Positions 8,619 through 17,350 of a stretch of DNA of 64,000 nucleotides are shown in pieces (position 1 is the stretch's first letter; the number at the start of each line of letters is the position of its first letter). The DNA is from Citreicella sp. C3M06. Lineage in GTDB: Bacteria > Pseudomonadota > Alphaproteobacteria > Rhodobacterales > Rhodobacteraceae. Both the position numbers and the translations under genes were made by a program. Location of the stretch: positions 1-64,000 of the forward strand of contig NZ_JAHKQA010000041.1 in NCBI RefSeq assembly GCF_018860705.1, in the 5' to 3' direction. A model generated the notes under the pieces. It did no database searches and was not told the origin of the DNA. It worked only from the letters and a program-made list of their open reading frames with translations.

Positions 8619-9638
8619 ATGAATAAATTCCTCGCCACCTCGCTGATCGCGCTCACGGCCTCTGCCGCTTCTGCGCAAGAGCTCAAGCTCTACAACTGGT
8701 TCGAGTACATGCCGCAGGAGCTGCTCGACAAGTTCACCGCAGAGACCGGCATCACCGTCACCATGGATACCTATGACAGCAACGAGGCGCTGCTGGCTTC
8801 GCTCAAGGCCGGCAAGCTTGGGGCCTATGACATCGCCGTTCCGGGCGATTACATGGTCAAGATCCTTGGCGACGAGGGGATGCTGGGCAGCTTCACCCCC
8901 GACGAGATTCCCAACCATGGCAATATCGAAGAGCAGTGGCTCAACGTGCCCTTCGACGAGGGGCGCAAAAGCTCGGTGCCCTATCAGTGGGGCTCGACCT
9001 CCTTTGCGGTGAACCGCGATGTGTTCGACGGCGATATCAACGACACCGCGATCATCTTCTCGCCGCCCGAGGAACTGGCCGGCAAGATCAACGTGCTCGA
9101 CACCTCGGGCGAAACGCTGACGCTGGCCTCGATGCACCTTGCCATCCCGCAATGCACGTCGGATCGCGACCAGCTCAAGGCGCTGAACGCGCTGGTGACC
9201 GAGGCCAAGGCCAGCTGGGCCAGCTTTGGTTCGGACGTCGCCAAGGATGTGCTGACCTCGGGCGACGCCGCTGCGGGCATGATCTGGAACGGCTTTTCCG
9301 CCAAGGCGCGCAACGAGGGCGCGAATATCGAATACGCCTATCCCAAGCAGGGCGTCATCGTGTGGATGGACAACCTGACGCTGCTCAAGGATGCGCCGAA
9401 CCGCGACTCGGCGCTGGCCTTCATGAATTTCATGCTGGAGCCGGAAAACGCCGCCGCGCTGACCAACTTCGCGCAATATTCGGGAGGGGTGAAAGGCATG
9501 GCGGAATTCCTCGATCCCGAGGTGGCCAATTCGCCGGAAAACAATCCGCCCGAAGGCACCAAGACCGTCTTCGTCGAAGCCTGCCCCGAGGAAATCCAGG
9601 TCATGTATGACGCGATCTGGACCAACCTGAAGAAGTGA
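8619..9638 (+). CDS. potD: Periplasmic solute-binding protein, PotD/PotF type
   Basis: A 339-residue extracellular solute-binding protein. A Sec signal peptide (MNKFLATSLIALTASAASA, cleavage before QE) precedes LKLYNWFEYMPQELLDKF, the usual start of polyamine-type binding proteins. The start at 8619 is preferred over an in-frame GTG at 8604 because it begins the signal peptide and lies behind GGAGT. Other typical blocks are SVPYQWGSTSFAVNRD and WMDNLTLLKDAPN. The binding-site residues cannot be assigned to a ligand by reading, so putrescine or spermidine specificity is not claimed. Confidence 0.88.
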   Translation: MNKFLATSLIALTASAASAQELKLYNWFEYMPQELLDKFTAETGITVTMDTYDSNEALLASLKAGKLGAYDIAVPGDYMVKILGDEGMLGSFTPDEIPNHGNIEEQWLNVPFDEGRKSSVPYQWGSTSFAVNRDVFDGDINDTAIIFSPPEELAGKINVLDTSGETLTLASMHLAIPQCTSDRDQLKALNALVTEAKASWASFGSDVAKDVLTSGDAAAGMIWNGFSAKARNEGANIEYAYPKQGVIVWMDNLTLLKDAPNRDSALAFMNFMLEPENAAALTNFAQYSGGVKGMAEFLDPEVANSPENNPPEGTKTVFVEACPEEIQVMYDAIWTNLKK

Positions 9639-9640
9639 CG

Positions 9641-10408
9641 ATGAAACTCGCGCTCTATCAGGGCCCCGCATCCGCCGGGGCCACCGAGGCCACCTTTGCC
9701 ACCATCGAAACCCAGCTTGCGGCAGCCGCCGCGGCTGGGGCTGCAATGCTGGTGATGCCCGAACTCTACCTGCCCGGCTACAACCACCCCGATCACCACC
9801 GCGAGTTGTCGCAGCCACGCGGCGGCGCGTGGGAAGCCCGGCTGTCAGGCATGGCGGCGCAGGCGGGCTGCGGGCTGACCATCGGCTGGGCCGAGCGCGA
9901 GGGCGATGCCGTCTACAATGCCGCGACCGCCTTCGGGCGGCGCGGCGAGCTGCTCGGCCATTACCGCAAGATCCAGCTCTATGGCCCGATGGAGCGCGCC
10001 TCTTTCGTGCCCGGAGACGCCTATTGCAGCTTTGACTTCGAGGGCACGACCTGCGCCCTGCTGATCTGCTATGACATCGAATTCTCGGCCCATGTCACCG
10101 CGCTGACCGACCGGGGCGCAACGTTGTTCCTTGTACCGACCGCCAACCCGCAGGGATTCGAACATGTGCAGCGCCTGCTGGTGCCCGCCCGCGCGGCGGA
10201 ACGTAACATCACCGTCGCCTACGCCAATTTCTGCGGCGATGACGCCGGGCTGATGTTCGGCGGCGGCTCGGTGATCGCCGGACCACTTGGCCAGACGCTC
10301 GCCGCAGCGGGCACCACCGAGACACTGCTGATCACCGATATTCCCGGCACGCAGGGCATCGACCCGTCGCTGCTGTCCACCCAAGCCCAAGACTTCCGAA
10401 AGGTCTGA
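9641..10408 (+). CDS. Carbon-nitrogen hydrolase, resembling 5-aminopentanamidase (DavA)
   Basis: A 255-residue nitrilase-superfamily amidase. The catalytic triad is visible: Glu41 in VMPELYLPGYN, Lys110 in HYRKIQLYG and Cys143 in LLICYDIEF. The start LALYQG and the blocks FVPGD, LFLVPTAN and VAYANFCG resemble the Pseudomonas 5-aminopentanamidase DavA as I remember it, which hydrolyses a terminal amide of an omega-amino acid. It follows potD by two bases and precedes a class III aminotransferase by three, so an omega-amino amide as pathway intermediate is plausible. ATG 9641 is preferred over GTG 9635. Confidence 0.8.
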   Translation: MKLALYQGPASAGATEATFATIETQLAAAAAAGAAMLVMPELYLPGYNHPDHHRELSQPRGGAWEARLSGMAAQAGCGLTIGWAEREGDAVYNAATAFGRRGELLGHYRKIQLYGPMERASFVPGDAYCSFDFEGTTCALLICYDIEFSAHVTALTDRGATLFLVPTANPQGFEHVQRLLVPARAAERNITVAYANFCGDDAGLMFGGGSVIAGPLGQTLAAAGTTETLLITDIPGTQGIDPSLLSTQAQDFRKV

Positions 10409-10411
10409 CCC

Positions 10412-11782
10412 ATGAGCCTCGATCTGCCCGTCACCACAGACGACATCCTCACAACCGACGTGCACTTGATGCAAAGCTGGGCCGATCTCAACGCGCTCAA
10501 GCAGAACGGCGCGCGCACAGCGATCGTGTCCGCCGAAGGCAGCTATGTCACCGACAGCGACGGCAACAAGCTGATCGACGGCATCGGCGGGCTGTGGTGC
10601 GTCAACGTCGGCCACAAGCGGGCCGAGATCATCGACGCCATCACCGAGCAGCTCAACACGCTGGATTTCTATTCGACCTTCTACAGCTTCACCCACCCCG
10701 CCGCCGCGGCGCTGGCGGAAAAGCTGGCGCAGCTCGCCCCCGGCAACCTCAACAAGGTGCATTTCGGCAATTCCGGCTCGGTCGCCAATGAAACGGCGGT
10801 GCGGGTGCTGCACCATTACTACAAGCGCCTCGGCCAGCCGTCCAAGCGCATGGTGCTGAGCCGCCACGGCGCCTATCACGGCTCGACACATCTTGCGATC
10901 GCCATGACCACGCCGGGCTATTCCGAAGGCTGGCACAAGGCCGAAGGCATCGTGCACCACCTGCGCAAGCCGCATCACTGGCGCGAAGGCGACGGCATGA
11001 GCGAGGCAGAATTCCTCGATGCGCTGATGGCCGACATGAAGGGCAGCATCGAATCGATTGGCGCCGAAAACATCGCCTGCTTCATCGGCGAGCCGATCAT
11101 GGGCGCGGGCGGCGTCATCGTGCCCCCGGCGGGCTATCACAAACGCGCCGCCGAGCTGTGCGCGAGCTATGACATCAAGGTGATCTCCGACGAGGTGGTG
11201 ACCAGCTTTGGCCGCCTTGGGCATTTCTTTGCCGCCAAGGATGTGTTCGATTTCCAGCCCGACGTCATCACCACCGCCAAGGGGCTGACCTCGGGCTATC
11301 AGCCGCTGTCCGCGACGATCTTTTCCGATGAGATCCACGAGGTCATCAGCGCGCCGGGCGGCATGTTCACCCATGGCATGACCTATTCGGGCCACCCCGC
11401 CGCCGCCGCCGCCGGCCTTGCCAATATCGCGCTGATGGAACGTGACGGCCTGCCGCAGCAGGTCCAGACCACCGGCAAGCTGTTCGAAAACACGCTGAAG
11501 GGCCTGATCGATCTGGACATCGTCGGCGAAGTGCGCGGCAGCCATTTCATGATGGGCATCGAACTGGTCAAGGACAAGGCGAGCAAGGCGATGTTCGACC
11601 CGGCGCTGAACATCGGCATGCGCGTGGCGCAGGCGGCGCAGAAACGCGGCCTCGTGGCGCGCCCGCTGGGTCATATCCTGATCCTGTCGCCGGTGCTGAT
11701 CCTGACGCCGCGACAGATCGAGCAGATCGGCGGCATCCTGCGCGAAAGCATCCTTGAGGTCATGCAAGACCTGTCTGCATAG
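10412..11782 (+). CDS. Class III pyridoxal-phosphate aminotransferase (putrescine/omega-amino acid:pyruvate type)
   Basis: A 456-residue fold-type I aminotransferase. GLWCVNVGHKRAEI near 65, FGNSGSVANETAVRVLHHYY near 117, ISDEVVTSFGRLGHFFA near 255 and the Schiff-base lysine in TTAKGLTSGYQPLSA near 289 are all in place. The pattern is that of the SpuC/omega-amino acid:pyruvate subgroup, which transfers an amino group from a terminal amine to pyruvate. Position between the amidase and the Rieske oxygenase gene suggests deamination of a pathway intermediate. Exact substrate unknown. Confidence 0.88.
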   Translation: MSLDLPVTTDDILTTDVHLMQSWADLNALKQNGARTAIVSAEGSYVTDSDGNKLIDGIGGLWCVNVGHKRAEIIDAITEQLNTLDFYSTFYSFTHPAAAALAEKLAQLAPGNLNKVHFGNSGSVANETAVRVLHHYYKRLGQPSKRMVLSRHGAYHGSTHLAIAMTTPGYSEGWHKAEGIVHHLRKPHHWREGDGMSEAEFLDALMADMKGSIESIGAENIACFIGEPIMGAGGVIVPPAGYHKRAAELCASYDIKVISDEVVTSFGRLGHFFAAKDVFDFQPDVITTAKGLTSGYQPLSATIFSDEIHEVISAPGGMFTHGMTYSGHPAAAAAGLANIALMERDGLPQQVQTTGKLFENTLKGLIDLDIVGEVRGSHFMMGIELVKDKASKAMFDPALNIGMRVAQAAQKRGLVARPLGHILILSPVLILTPRQIEQIGGILRESILEVMQDLSA

Positions 11783-11892
11783 GAAAAGCCTAAGCCGGGC
11801 GTTTGGTGAGTTTACTTTTCAAAACGCTCGCGCTCTGCCACATCTTCGGGGTCGGCGCTTACGCGCCTCCCCACTGCCCGAGGTTGCACGGT

Positions 11893-13014
11893 ATGAACAT
11901 CTTTGATCCCGCCGCCGAGCTGCGCGCGAATGTCGCCACCCCGTTTGATCAGGCGCAGGCGATGCCCGTGTCGGTCTATACCTCGGATGAATTCCTTGCC
12001 CTCGAGCAGGAACACGTCTTTGGCAAAAGCTGGCTGTGCGCTGGCCGCGCCGAGTCGCTGGCCGAGCCGGGCGATTACACCACGATGGAAATCGCCGGAG
12101 AGCCGGTGGCCGTGATCCGCGGCCGCGATGGCACCCTGCGCGCCATGTCCAACGTGTGCCGCCATCGCATGTCGGTGCTGCTTGAAGGACGCGGCAACAT
12201 CCGCACCATCACCTGCCCCTATCACGCCTGGGTCTACAATCTGGATGGCAGCCTGCGCGGCGCACCCGCGATGGACATGAACAAGAGCTTCTGCAAAGAG
12301 GCGATGGGGCTGCCGCAGATCCGCTGCGTCGACTGGAAGGGCTGGATCATGGTCACGCTCGACCCTGATCTGCCCGAGCCGGGCGAGACGCTCAAGGAAA
12401 TCGACGATCTGGTCGGCTACCTGCCGATGGAAGACTATGTCGAAACCTTCCGCGAGGAACACCGCTGGAATACCAACTGGAAGATCCTCGCCGAGAATTT
12501 CATGGAAAGCTATCATCTGCCGATGTGCCACGGCGGCACCATCGGCGGCGCGGTCGATCTGCGCAAGATGACCTGCCCCGAGGGCTTTTCGGGCTTCAAC
12601 TACCACCACATTCTCAAGGACGATTCCATCGCCCTGTCGATTGCTCACAAGGACAACACCACGCTTGAGGGCGACGACCGCTACCGCACATGGTTGCTGG
12701 CGATCTACCCGTCGCTGATGATCACGCTGACGCCGGGGTATTTCTGGTACCTGTCGCTGATGCCCGACGGCCCGGGCGGCGTAAAGATCCTGTACGGCGG
12801 CGGGCTGCACCCCGATTTTGTCAAGGATCCCGACGCCGAGCAGCATTTCAACACGCTCAAGGGCCTGCTAGACGATGTGAACGACGAAGACCGGGGCTGT
12901 ACCGAACGTGTCTGGAAGGGCATGCAATCGAAACACGCGGTGCCCGGTGCGCTGTCGCATCTGGAACGTCCGAATTACGAATTCGCGACGTGGATCGCCT
13001 CGCGGATGCCGTAA
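11893..13014 (+). CDS. Rieske [2Fe-2S] oxygenase, alpha subunit
   Basis: A 373-residue ring-hydroxylating-type oxygenase. The Rieske cluster ligands are Cys89-x-His91 and Cys108-x2-His111 (VCRHRM and TCPYHAW). The mononuclear iron site is ENFMESYHLPMCH, with His208 and His213 as ligands. Its size and pattern fit enzymes acting on quaternary ammonium or N-methyl compounds (GbcA, CntA, Stc2 group) as well as aromatics. No reductase or ferredoxin partner gene lies nearby. The start at 11893 gives a normal N-terminus; an in-frame GTG at 11803 would add 30 unlikely residues. A 110-bp gap separates it from the aminotransferase gene. Confidence 0.87.
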   Translation: MNIFDPAAELRANVATPFDQAQAMPVSVYTSDEFLALEQEHVFGKSWLCAGRAESLAEPGDYTTMEIAGEPVAVIRGRDGTLRAMSNVCRHRMSVLLEGRGNIRTITCPYHAWVYNLDGSLRGAPAMDMNKSFCKEAMGLPQIRCVDWKGWIMVTLDPDLPEPGETLKEIDDLVGYLPMEDYVETFREEHRWNTNWKILAENFMESYHLPMCHGGTIGGAVDLRKMTCPEGFSGFNYHHILKDDSIALSIAHKDNTTLEGDDRYRTWLLAIYPSLMITLTPGYFWYLSLMPDGPGGVKILYGGGLHPDFVKDPDAEQHFNTLKGLLDDVNDEDRGCTERVWKGMQSKHAVPGALSHLERPNYEFATWIASRMP

Positions 13015-13061
13015 GGCGCAGACGAAGCAAAAGGCCGGGCGCTGGCCCGGAAAGGTAAGAC

Positions 13062-13739
13062 ATGACGTTTTCGCTGGTGGCGCGTTGCGCCCAGACGGGT
13101 CAGTTCGGGGTGGCGATTTCATCGTCTTCCCCGGCGGTTGCGGCGCGCTGCGCCTTTGCGCGGGCGGGCGTGGGGGCTGCGGCCTCGCAGAACGTCACCG
13201 ACCCACGGCTCGGCCCGGCGGCGCTGGATCTGATGGCCAAAGGCGCTAGCGCGGCGGAAGCTGTGGCAGAGCTGGCCGCAACCCGCGATCACATGGCCTA
13301 TCGGCAGGTGCTGTGCGTCGATGGCTCTGGCGGCACGGCGATCCATTCGGGGCCCAATTCTCTGGGGATCTGGACATCGGCCAGCGGCGTCGACGTGGTA
13401 TCGGGCGGCAACCTGCTGGCCAATGACGGCGTGCCTGCCGCCATCGTCGCCGGGTTCGAGGCCGCGAGCGGCCCGCTTGGCGACCGCCTCATCGCTGCGA
13501 TGCGCGCCGGGATGGCGGAGGGCGGCGAGGCCGGGCCGGTGCATTCCGCGGGCATGCTGATCGTTGAGCGCGAGTCATGGCCCTATGCCGAACTGCGCTG
13601 CGACTGGATCGACGACGGCTGCCCCATCGAGGCCATCGCGCGGGCATGGGAGGTCTATGCCCCGCAGGCCGAGGCCTATGTCACACGGGCGCTCGACCCG
13701 TCCGCCGCGCCCTCCTACGGCGTTCCGGGAGACGAATGA
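13062..13739 (+). CDS. DUF1028 family protein (Ntn-hydrolase-like)
   Basis: A 225-residue DUF1028 protein. The N-terminus MTFSLVARCAQTGQFGVAIS, then GVGAAASQNVTDPRLG, HSGPNSLGIW and GNLLAND are the family's conserved blocks. The fold resembles Ntn hydrolases and the family often sits in amine or amino-acid breakdown clusters, but its reaction is not established. The gene lies 47 bp after the Rieske gene and overlaps the M20 gene by four bases, so it is very likely part of the same pathway, perhaps as an amide hydrolase. Confidence 0.82.
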   Translation: MTFSLVARCAQTGQFGVAISSSSPAVAARCAFARAGVGAAASQNVTDPRLGPAALDLMAKGASAAEAVAELAATRDHMAYRQVLCVDGSGGTAIHSGPNSLGIWTSASGVDVVSGGNLLANDGVPAAIVAGFEAASGPLGDRLIAAMRAGMAEGGEAGPVHSAGMLIVERESWPYAELRCDWIDDGCPIEAIARAWEVYAPQAEAYVTRALDPSAAPSYGVPGDE

Positions 13740-14806
13740 TGCGTATGCTGGATATCCTCGATACGCTGATCGGCTTTCCGACAGTGTCCAAAGACAGCAA
13801 CCTTGCGCTGATCGACTGGGCGCAGGCCCTGCTGGCCACCGCCGGGTTCGACGTGGTGCGCGTGCCCTCGCCCTGCGGGCAAAAGGCCGGGCTGGTCGCC
13901 AACAGGGGCGGCAGCGGCGGCACCATCCTGTCGGCGCATGTCGACGTGGTGCCAACCGAAGGCCAGCCCTGGACCCGCGATCCCTTTGCCCTGACCCGCG
14001 AGGGCGACCGGTTCTACGGGCGCGGCACCACCGACATGAAAGGCTTTGTCGCCTGCGTTCTGGCGCTGGCCGAGGAACTGCCCGCCAACGCTGGCCCGGT
14101 TTCCATCGTGCTGAGCTGGGACGAAGAGCTTGGCTGCATCGGCATCCCGCACATGATGGATGCGGTGCGCGCGCTTGGGCCGCAAAAGCTGTGCGTCGTG
14201 GGGGAGCCGACCTCGCTGAAGATGGCGACAGGGCACAAGGGCAAGGTCGCATGGCGCGGCCTCTGTTCGGGCGAAGCGGGCCATTCCGCCATGGCGCCGA
14301 TGTATCGCAATGCGCTGCACGGCGCCTGCGATCTTGTCGCGGCGCTGCGGCGCGAGCAGGCGGCGCTGCTGCAGAATGGCGCCAAGGAAGACGGCTACGA
14401 TGTGCCCTGCTCCACGCTGCATGTGGGTGTGCTGCGCGGCGGCACCGCGCTCAACATCGTGCCCGACAGCGCCGAAGTGCTGTTCGAAGCCCGCCATCTT
14501 GCCTCCGACTCCCCCGCCGACCTGCTGGCGCGGGTGATGGACGGGCTGAGCGGCATCACAGTAAGCGAGACATTCGCCTATCCCGGCCTTGCCGCCAACC
14601 CCGATGATCCGGCGCTGGCGCAGCTGCGCGGCCTGTCGCGCGGCCTGACCAAGGTGTCCTACGGCACCGAGGCCGGGTTCTTTGCACCGCTTCTGCCCAC
14701 CGCCGTCTGCGGGCCGGGCGACATGGAGCAGGGCCACCAGCCCGATGAATTCGTCGAGCTGGAGCATTTGACCGGCTGCCTGACGATGCTGCGCGCACTG
14801 GTCTAA
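13736..14806 (+). CDS. M20 family deacylase (ArgE/acetylornithine deacetylase type)
   Basis: A 356-residue zinc-dependent M20 amidohydrolase. LSAHVDVVP near 65 gives the first metal histidine and catalytic aspartate, YGRGTTDMKGFVA near 98 the bridging aspartate, and SWDEELGCIG near 128 the general-base glutamate. The dimerisation domain contains GEAGHSAM. It resembles ArgE but is placed at the end of the catabolic operon rather than with arginine genes, so removal of an acyl group from a pathway intermediate is more likely than arginine synthesis. ATGA overlap with the preceding gene. Confidence 0.87.
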   Translation: MMRMLDILDTLIGFPTVSKDSNLALIDWAQALLATAGFDVVRVPSPCGQKAGLVANRGGSGGTILSAHVDVVPTEGQPWTRDPFALTREGDRFYGRGTTDMKGFVACVLALAEELPANAGPVSIVLSWDEELGCIGIPHMMDAVRALGPQKLCVVGEPTSLKMATGHKGKVAWRGLCSGEAGHSAMAPMYRNALHGACDLVAALRREQAALLQNGAKEDGYDVPCSTLHVGVLRGGTALNIVPDSAEVLFEARHLASDSPADLLARVMDGLSGITVSETFAYPGLAANPDDPALAQLRGLSRGLTKVSYGTEAGFFAPLLPTAVCGPGDMEQGHQPDEFVELEHLTGCLTMLRALV

Positions 14807-14939
14807 CGGCGGATCGCGGCTGACAGTTTACAAGACCTGTCACCGCCCGCGCATCGCGGCGGACAGGCTGTTCTGCCCGCCCAAAACATGGCTCTTGGTT
14901 CTTGCGGCACCAACCGGCTGCAGGGCCTGCGCGCAGGCG

Positions 14940-15671
14940 TCAGTGATGATCCGAGGCAGCAAGGCCGGGGCCGGGCACCCGTCGCTGGCGCAGGCGGAAC
15001 ACCTGACGCAGCGTTTCCAGCGGCGTGACGGTGTGGAAGATGTCACCAAGCATCGCGGCATCCGCCTTCAGACCCATCAACCAGCCGCCGCGCTTTTCAT
15101 GCTTCATCGGGCTTTCGACGCCGGGCCAGCGGACCACGGCGATCTTCAGCCCCTGCTCGATCCACAGCCCGTTGATAAACACCTCCAGCCCGAATTTCGG
15201 CAGGCTTTGCAGCGCCTCGGCGCGGCTGGCGAGCAACTCGCGGCGCATCACCCGCTCGCCCGAGATGTAATCGATGCCCAGCCCGCGCCAGACCAGCGGC
15301 GCATTGCCACGCAGCGACAGCGAGGCATCTGCCCGCCCCTCCAGCACCGGGGCGATCAGCGCCGTCAGCTCGTCATGGTGCAGGCCCAGAAGATCGCTGT
15401 CGAGCAGCAGGATATGGCTCGATGTTGCCTCGGCGATGCCGCGGGTGACGGCGCGGGTCTTGCCGCCGTTGCGCTCCAGCCGGATCACGCGCAGATGCGG
15501 GGCACGCAGCGCCACCGCCTGCGCGCGGGCGGCGGTGTCGTCACTTGATCCATCGTCGATCACGACGATCTCGTGGATCAGCGGATGATCAAGCACCGCG
15601 TCCAGCACCGCGCCGATGCGCGGAGCTTCGTTAAACGCGGGAATGATGCAGCTTAGCGTCGGGGCGGTCAT
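14940..15671 (-). CDS. Family 2 glycosyltransferase
   Basis: A 243-residue GT-A fold glycosyltransferase: SCIIPAFNEAPRIG at the N-terminus, IHEIVVIDDGSSDDT near 33 and the DxD-like LLLDSDLLGL near 89. It has no evident membrane segment. Last gene of the operon PlcP-like, GT21-like, DedA, GT2; its ATG overlaps the DedA stop by four bases. Acceptor unknown; in this context a lipid or polyprenyl carrier is likely. Confidence 0.83.
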   Translation of the reverse strand: MTAPTLSCIIPAFNEAPRIGAVLDAVLDHPLIHEIVVIDDGSSDDTAARAQAVALRAPHLRVIRLERNGGKTRAVTRGIAEATSSHILLLDSDLLGLHHDELTALIAPVLEGRADASLSLRGNAPLVWRGLGIDYISGERVMRRELLASRAEALQSLPKFGLEVFINGLWIEQGLKIAVVRWPGVESPMKHEKRGGWLMGLKADAAMLGDIFHTVTPLETLRQVFRLRQRRVPGPGLAASDHH

Positions 15672-16240
15672 TTCCTTGTATACCTTTTCAGCAGCCAGAT
15701 GATCCCGGCCAGAAGTATAACGCCGAGAAGCAGCAAAGAGATCCGTGCGATCCAGTCATCTATGCGACTATAAGCCGATCCGAACAGGTAACCGATGGCA
15801 ACGAAGAACAGGCTCTTGGGGATGGTTGCGATCAGGTTCACCCACAGGAACTTTGCCAGCGGCATCCGCCCTAACCCAGCGGCGACCAGCACCGCCGCCC
15901 CCGCCGAATGCGTCCATTTGCCAAAGATCAGCGTGCGCACGCCGCTGCGTTCGAAATGCCCGGCCAGTTTCGACAGGCGGGCGCGGTTCAGCCCCATGCG
16001 GTAGCGCCAGCGGATCGGCAGCCGATGCAGCCCCCAGCGCCCGAGCCCATAGAACAGCGCGTCTCCGAAAACATCGGCAAGGATCACCACGATGGCGACG
16101 CTCCAGACATCCAGAAGCCCGCGCGAGGCGACCCATGCGGCGATGACGGTCACGATAGGGCCTTCAAGCACCGCAATCGGGGCAAGAAGAACCAGCCCGT
16201 CCTTGGCGATCAGGGCTGCAACGGTTTCCAGTCCAAGCAA
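15668..16240 (-). CDS. DedA/SNARE-associated family membrane protein
   Basis: A 190-residue inner-membrane protein with about four to five hydrophobic segments. The family pattern is seen in GDALFYGLGRWG near 59, the basic stretch SKLAGHFERSGVRTLIFGKW near 90 and AGLGRMPLAKFLWVN. DedA proteins are thought to scramble or flip phospholipids or lipid carriers. Its place three bases after the GT21-like gene suggests that it moves the lipid product or substrate across the membrane. Confidence 0.84.
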   Translation of the reverse strand: MLGLETVAALIAKDGLVLLAPIAVLEGPIVTVIAAWVASRGLLDVWSVAIVVILADVFGDALFYGLGRWGLHRLPIRWRYRMGLNRARLSKLAGHFERSGVRTLIFGKWTHSAGAAVLVAAGLGRMPLAKFLWVNLIATIPKSLFFVAIGYLFGSAYSRIDDWIARISLLLLGVILLAGIIWLLKRYTRK

Positions 16241-16243
16241 ATG

Positions 16244-17350
16244 CTACTCCGCGGCTCCCGCCTTGGCCGGGGCCATATCCGTACCGCGCCAGGTGATCTC
16301 GCGCCCGGCCCATGTCGCAAGCCACAGCGGCACAAGCAAGAGGTCGCGCACCAGCATGGCGGCAAGATCTCGCCCGCCCGATGGCCAGCCCGCCAGCCGC
16401 GCCAGCGCCCATTCCGCGCCATACCACAGCGCCAGCATTGCCGGCAGCCACGCCGCGCCGCCCAGCGCCAGCAGCGCCAGCACCGGCAGTAGCGGCCCCT
16501 GCGCGATTTCGGCGGCAAAGATCAGCGGAAAGCCGTCGCGGCGCACCCGGCTCCAGCGCAGCTGGCGATCCCAGACAAAGCGGGCGCTGCGGGCCCCAAC
16601 AGGCTGGGCGAACAGTTGCGGCGCAAGCCGCACCTGCAGCCCCTGTGCCCGCACCAGCTTGGTCGAGGCGACATCTTCGGCAAGGTTGCGCCCGAGCGCC
16701 GCCAGCCCACCGCCGCGTTCCAGCACCTCGCGCTTCCAGAACAGCGTCTTGCCTTGGGCAAAGCCCATGCCCATCGCATCCGCCGCCAGTTGCCAGCGCC
16801 CTTGGCTGGTGTTGAGAAAAGCGCATTCCACCGAACCCCAGAAATTCGCGGGCCGGATGCCCGCCGGGGGCGAGGTCACCAGCCCGGTGCGCCCATCCCA
16901 GCGGGTGATCAGCCGGTGCAGGTAATCGGGCGGCAGCAGCAGGTTGCTGTCGGTCATCGCCAGCCATTCGCCGCGCGCCTCAACATAGCCCTTGTGCAGG
17001 TTGTTGAGCTTGGGGTTGCCGCTGATCGCAGTATCGCCGATCAGCAGGCTGGCCTCGACCTGCGGGTTGTTGGCGATCAGCGCCCGGACCAGCGGCACGG
17101 CGGGATCGGTTTCCCGCGCGGCGCAAAAGATCACCTCGTAGCGCGGATAATCCTGCCGGAACGAGGATTCTAGCGTCTCGGCATCGAAGGCATCGACGCC
17201 GCAGACCGGCCGCACCAGCGAGATGAACGGCAGCGTGTCATCCACCGGCTCGCTCGCCGCGCCGCGCCGATAGCGCCACGCGGCCAGAGCGGCGGTCAGC
17301 AGATGCACCGCAAGGATCCCGAGCAAAGCGGTCAGCAGAAAGGTGGTCAT
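16244..17350 (-). CDS. GT21-like glycosyltransferase, candidate diacylglycerol glycosyltransferase (Agt)
   Basis: A 368-residue membrane glycosyltransferase of the ceramide-glucosyltransferase type. The N-terminal segment MTTFLLTALLGILAVHLL anchors it, and two or more hydrophobic segments close the C-terminus. Catalytic signatures are LVRPVCGVDAFD near 49, AMTDSNLLLPPDYL near 131, the third aspartate in NLAEDVAS and DRQLRWSRVRR, the (Q/R)xxRW motif. Coupling to a PlcP-like phosphoesterase (ATGA overlap) is the arrangement known for lipid remodelling under phosphate starvation in marine alphaproteobacteria, where Agt makes glycosyl-diacylglycerols. A hopanoid (HpnI) or ceramide acceptor is an alternative. 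Confidence 0.78.
   Translation of the reverse strand: MTTFLLTALLGILAVHLLTAALAAWRYRRGAASEPVDDTLPFISLVRPVCGVDAFDAETLESSFRQDYPRYEVIFCAARETDPAVPLVRALIANNPQVEASLLIGDTAISGNPKLNNLHKGYVEARGEWLAMTDSNLLLPPDYLHRLITRWDGRTGLVTSPPAGIRPANFWGSVECAFLNTSQGRWQLAADAMGMGFAQGKTLFWKREVLERGGGLAALGRNLAEDVASTKLVRAQGLQVRLAPQLFAQPVGARSARFVWDRQLRWSRVRRDGFPLIFAAEIAQGPLLPVLALLALGGAAWLPAMLALWYGAEWALARLAGWPSGGRDLAAMLVRDLLLVPLWLATWAGREITWRGTDMAPAKAGAAE

Noticed and set aside
9641-14806. Assignment of the operon to ectoine, homarine or lysine breakdown
   Set aside because: Single genes resemble enzymes of such pathways (M20 deacylase, Rieske oxygenase, DavA-like amidase), but the diagnostic partner enzymes are not present, so no named pathway is claimed.
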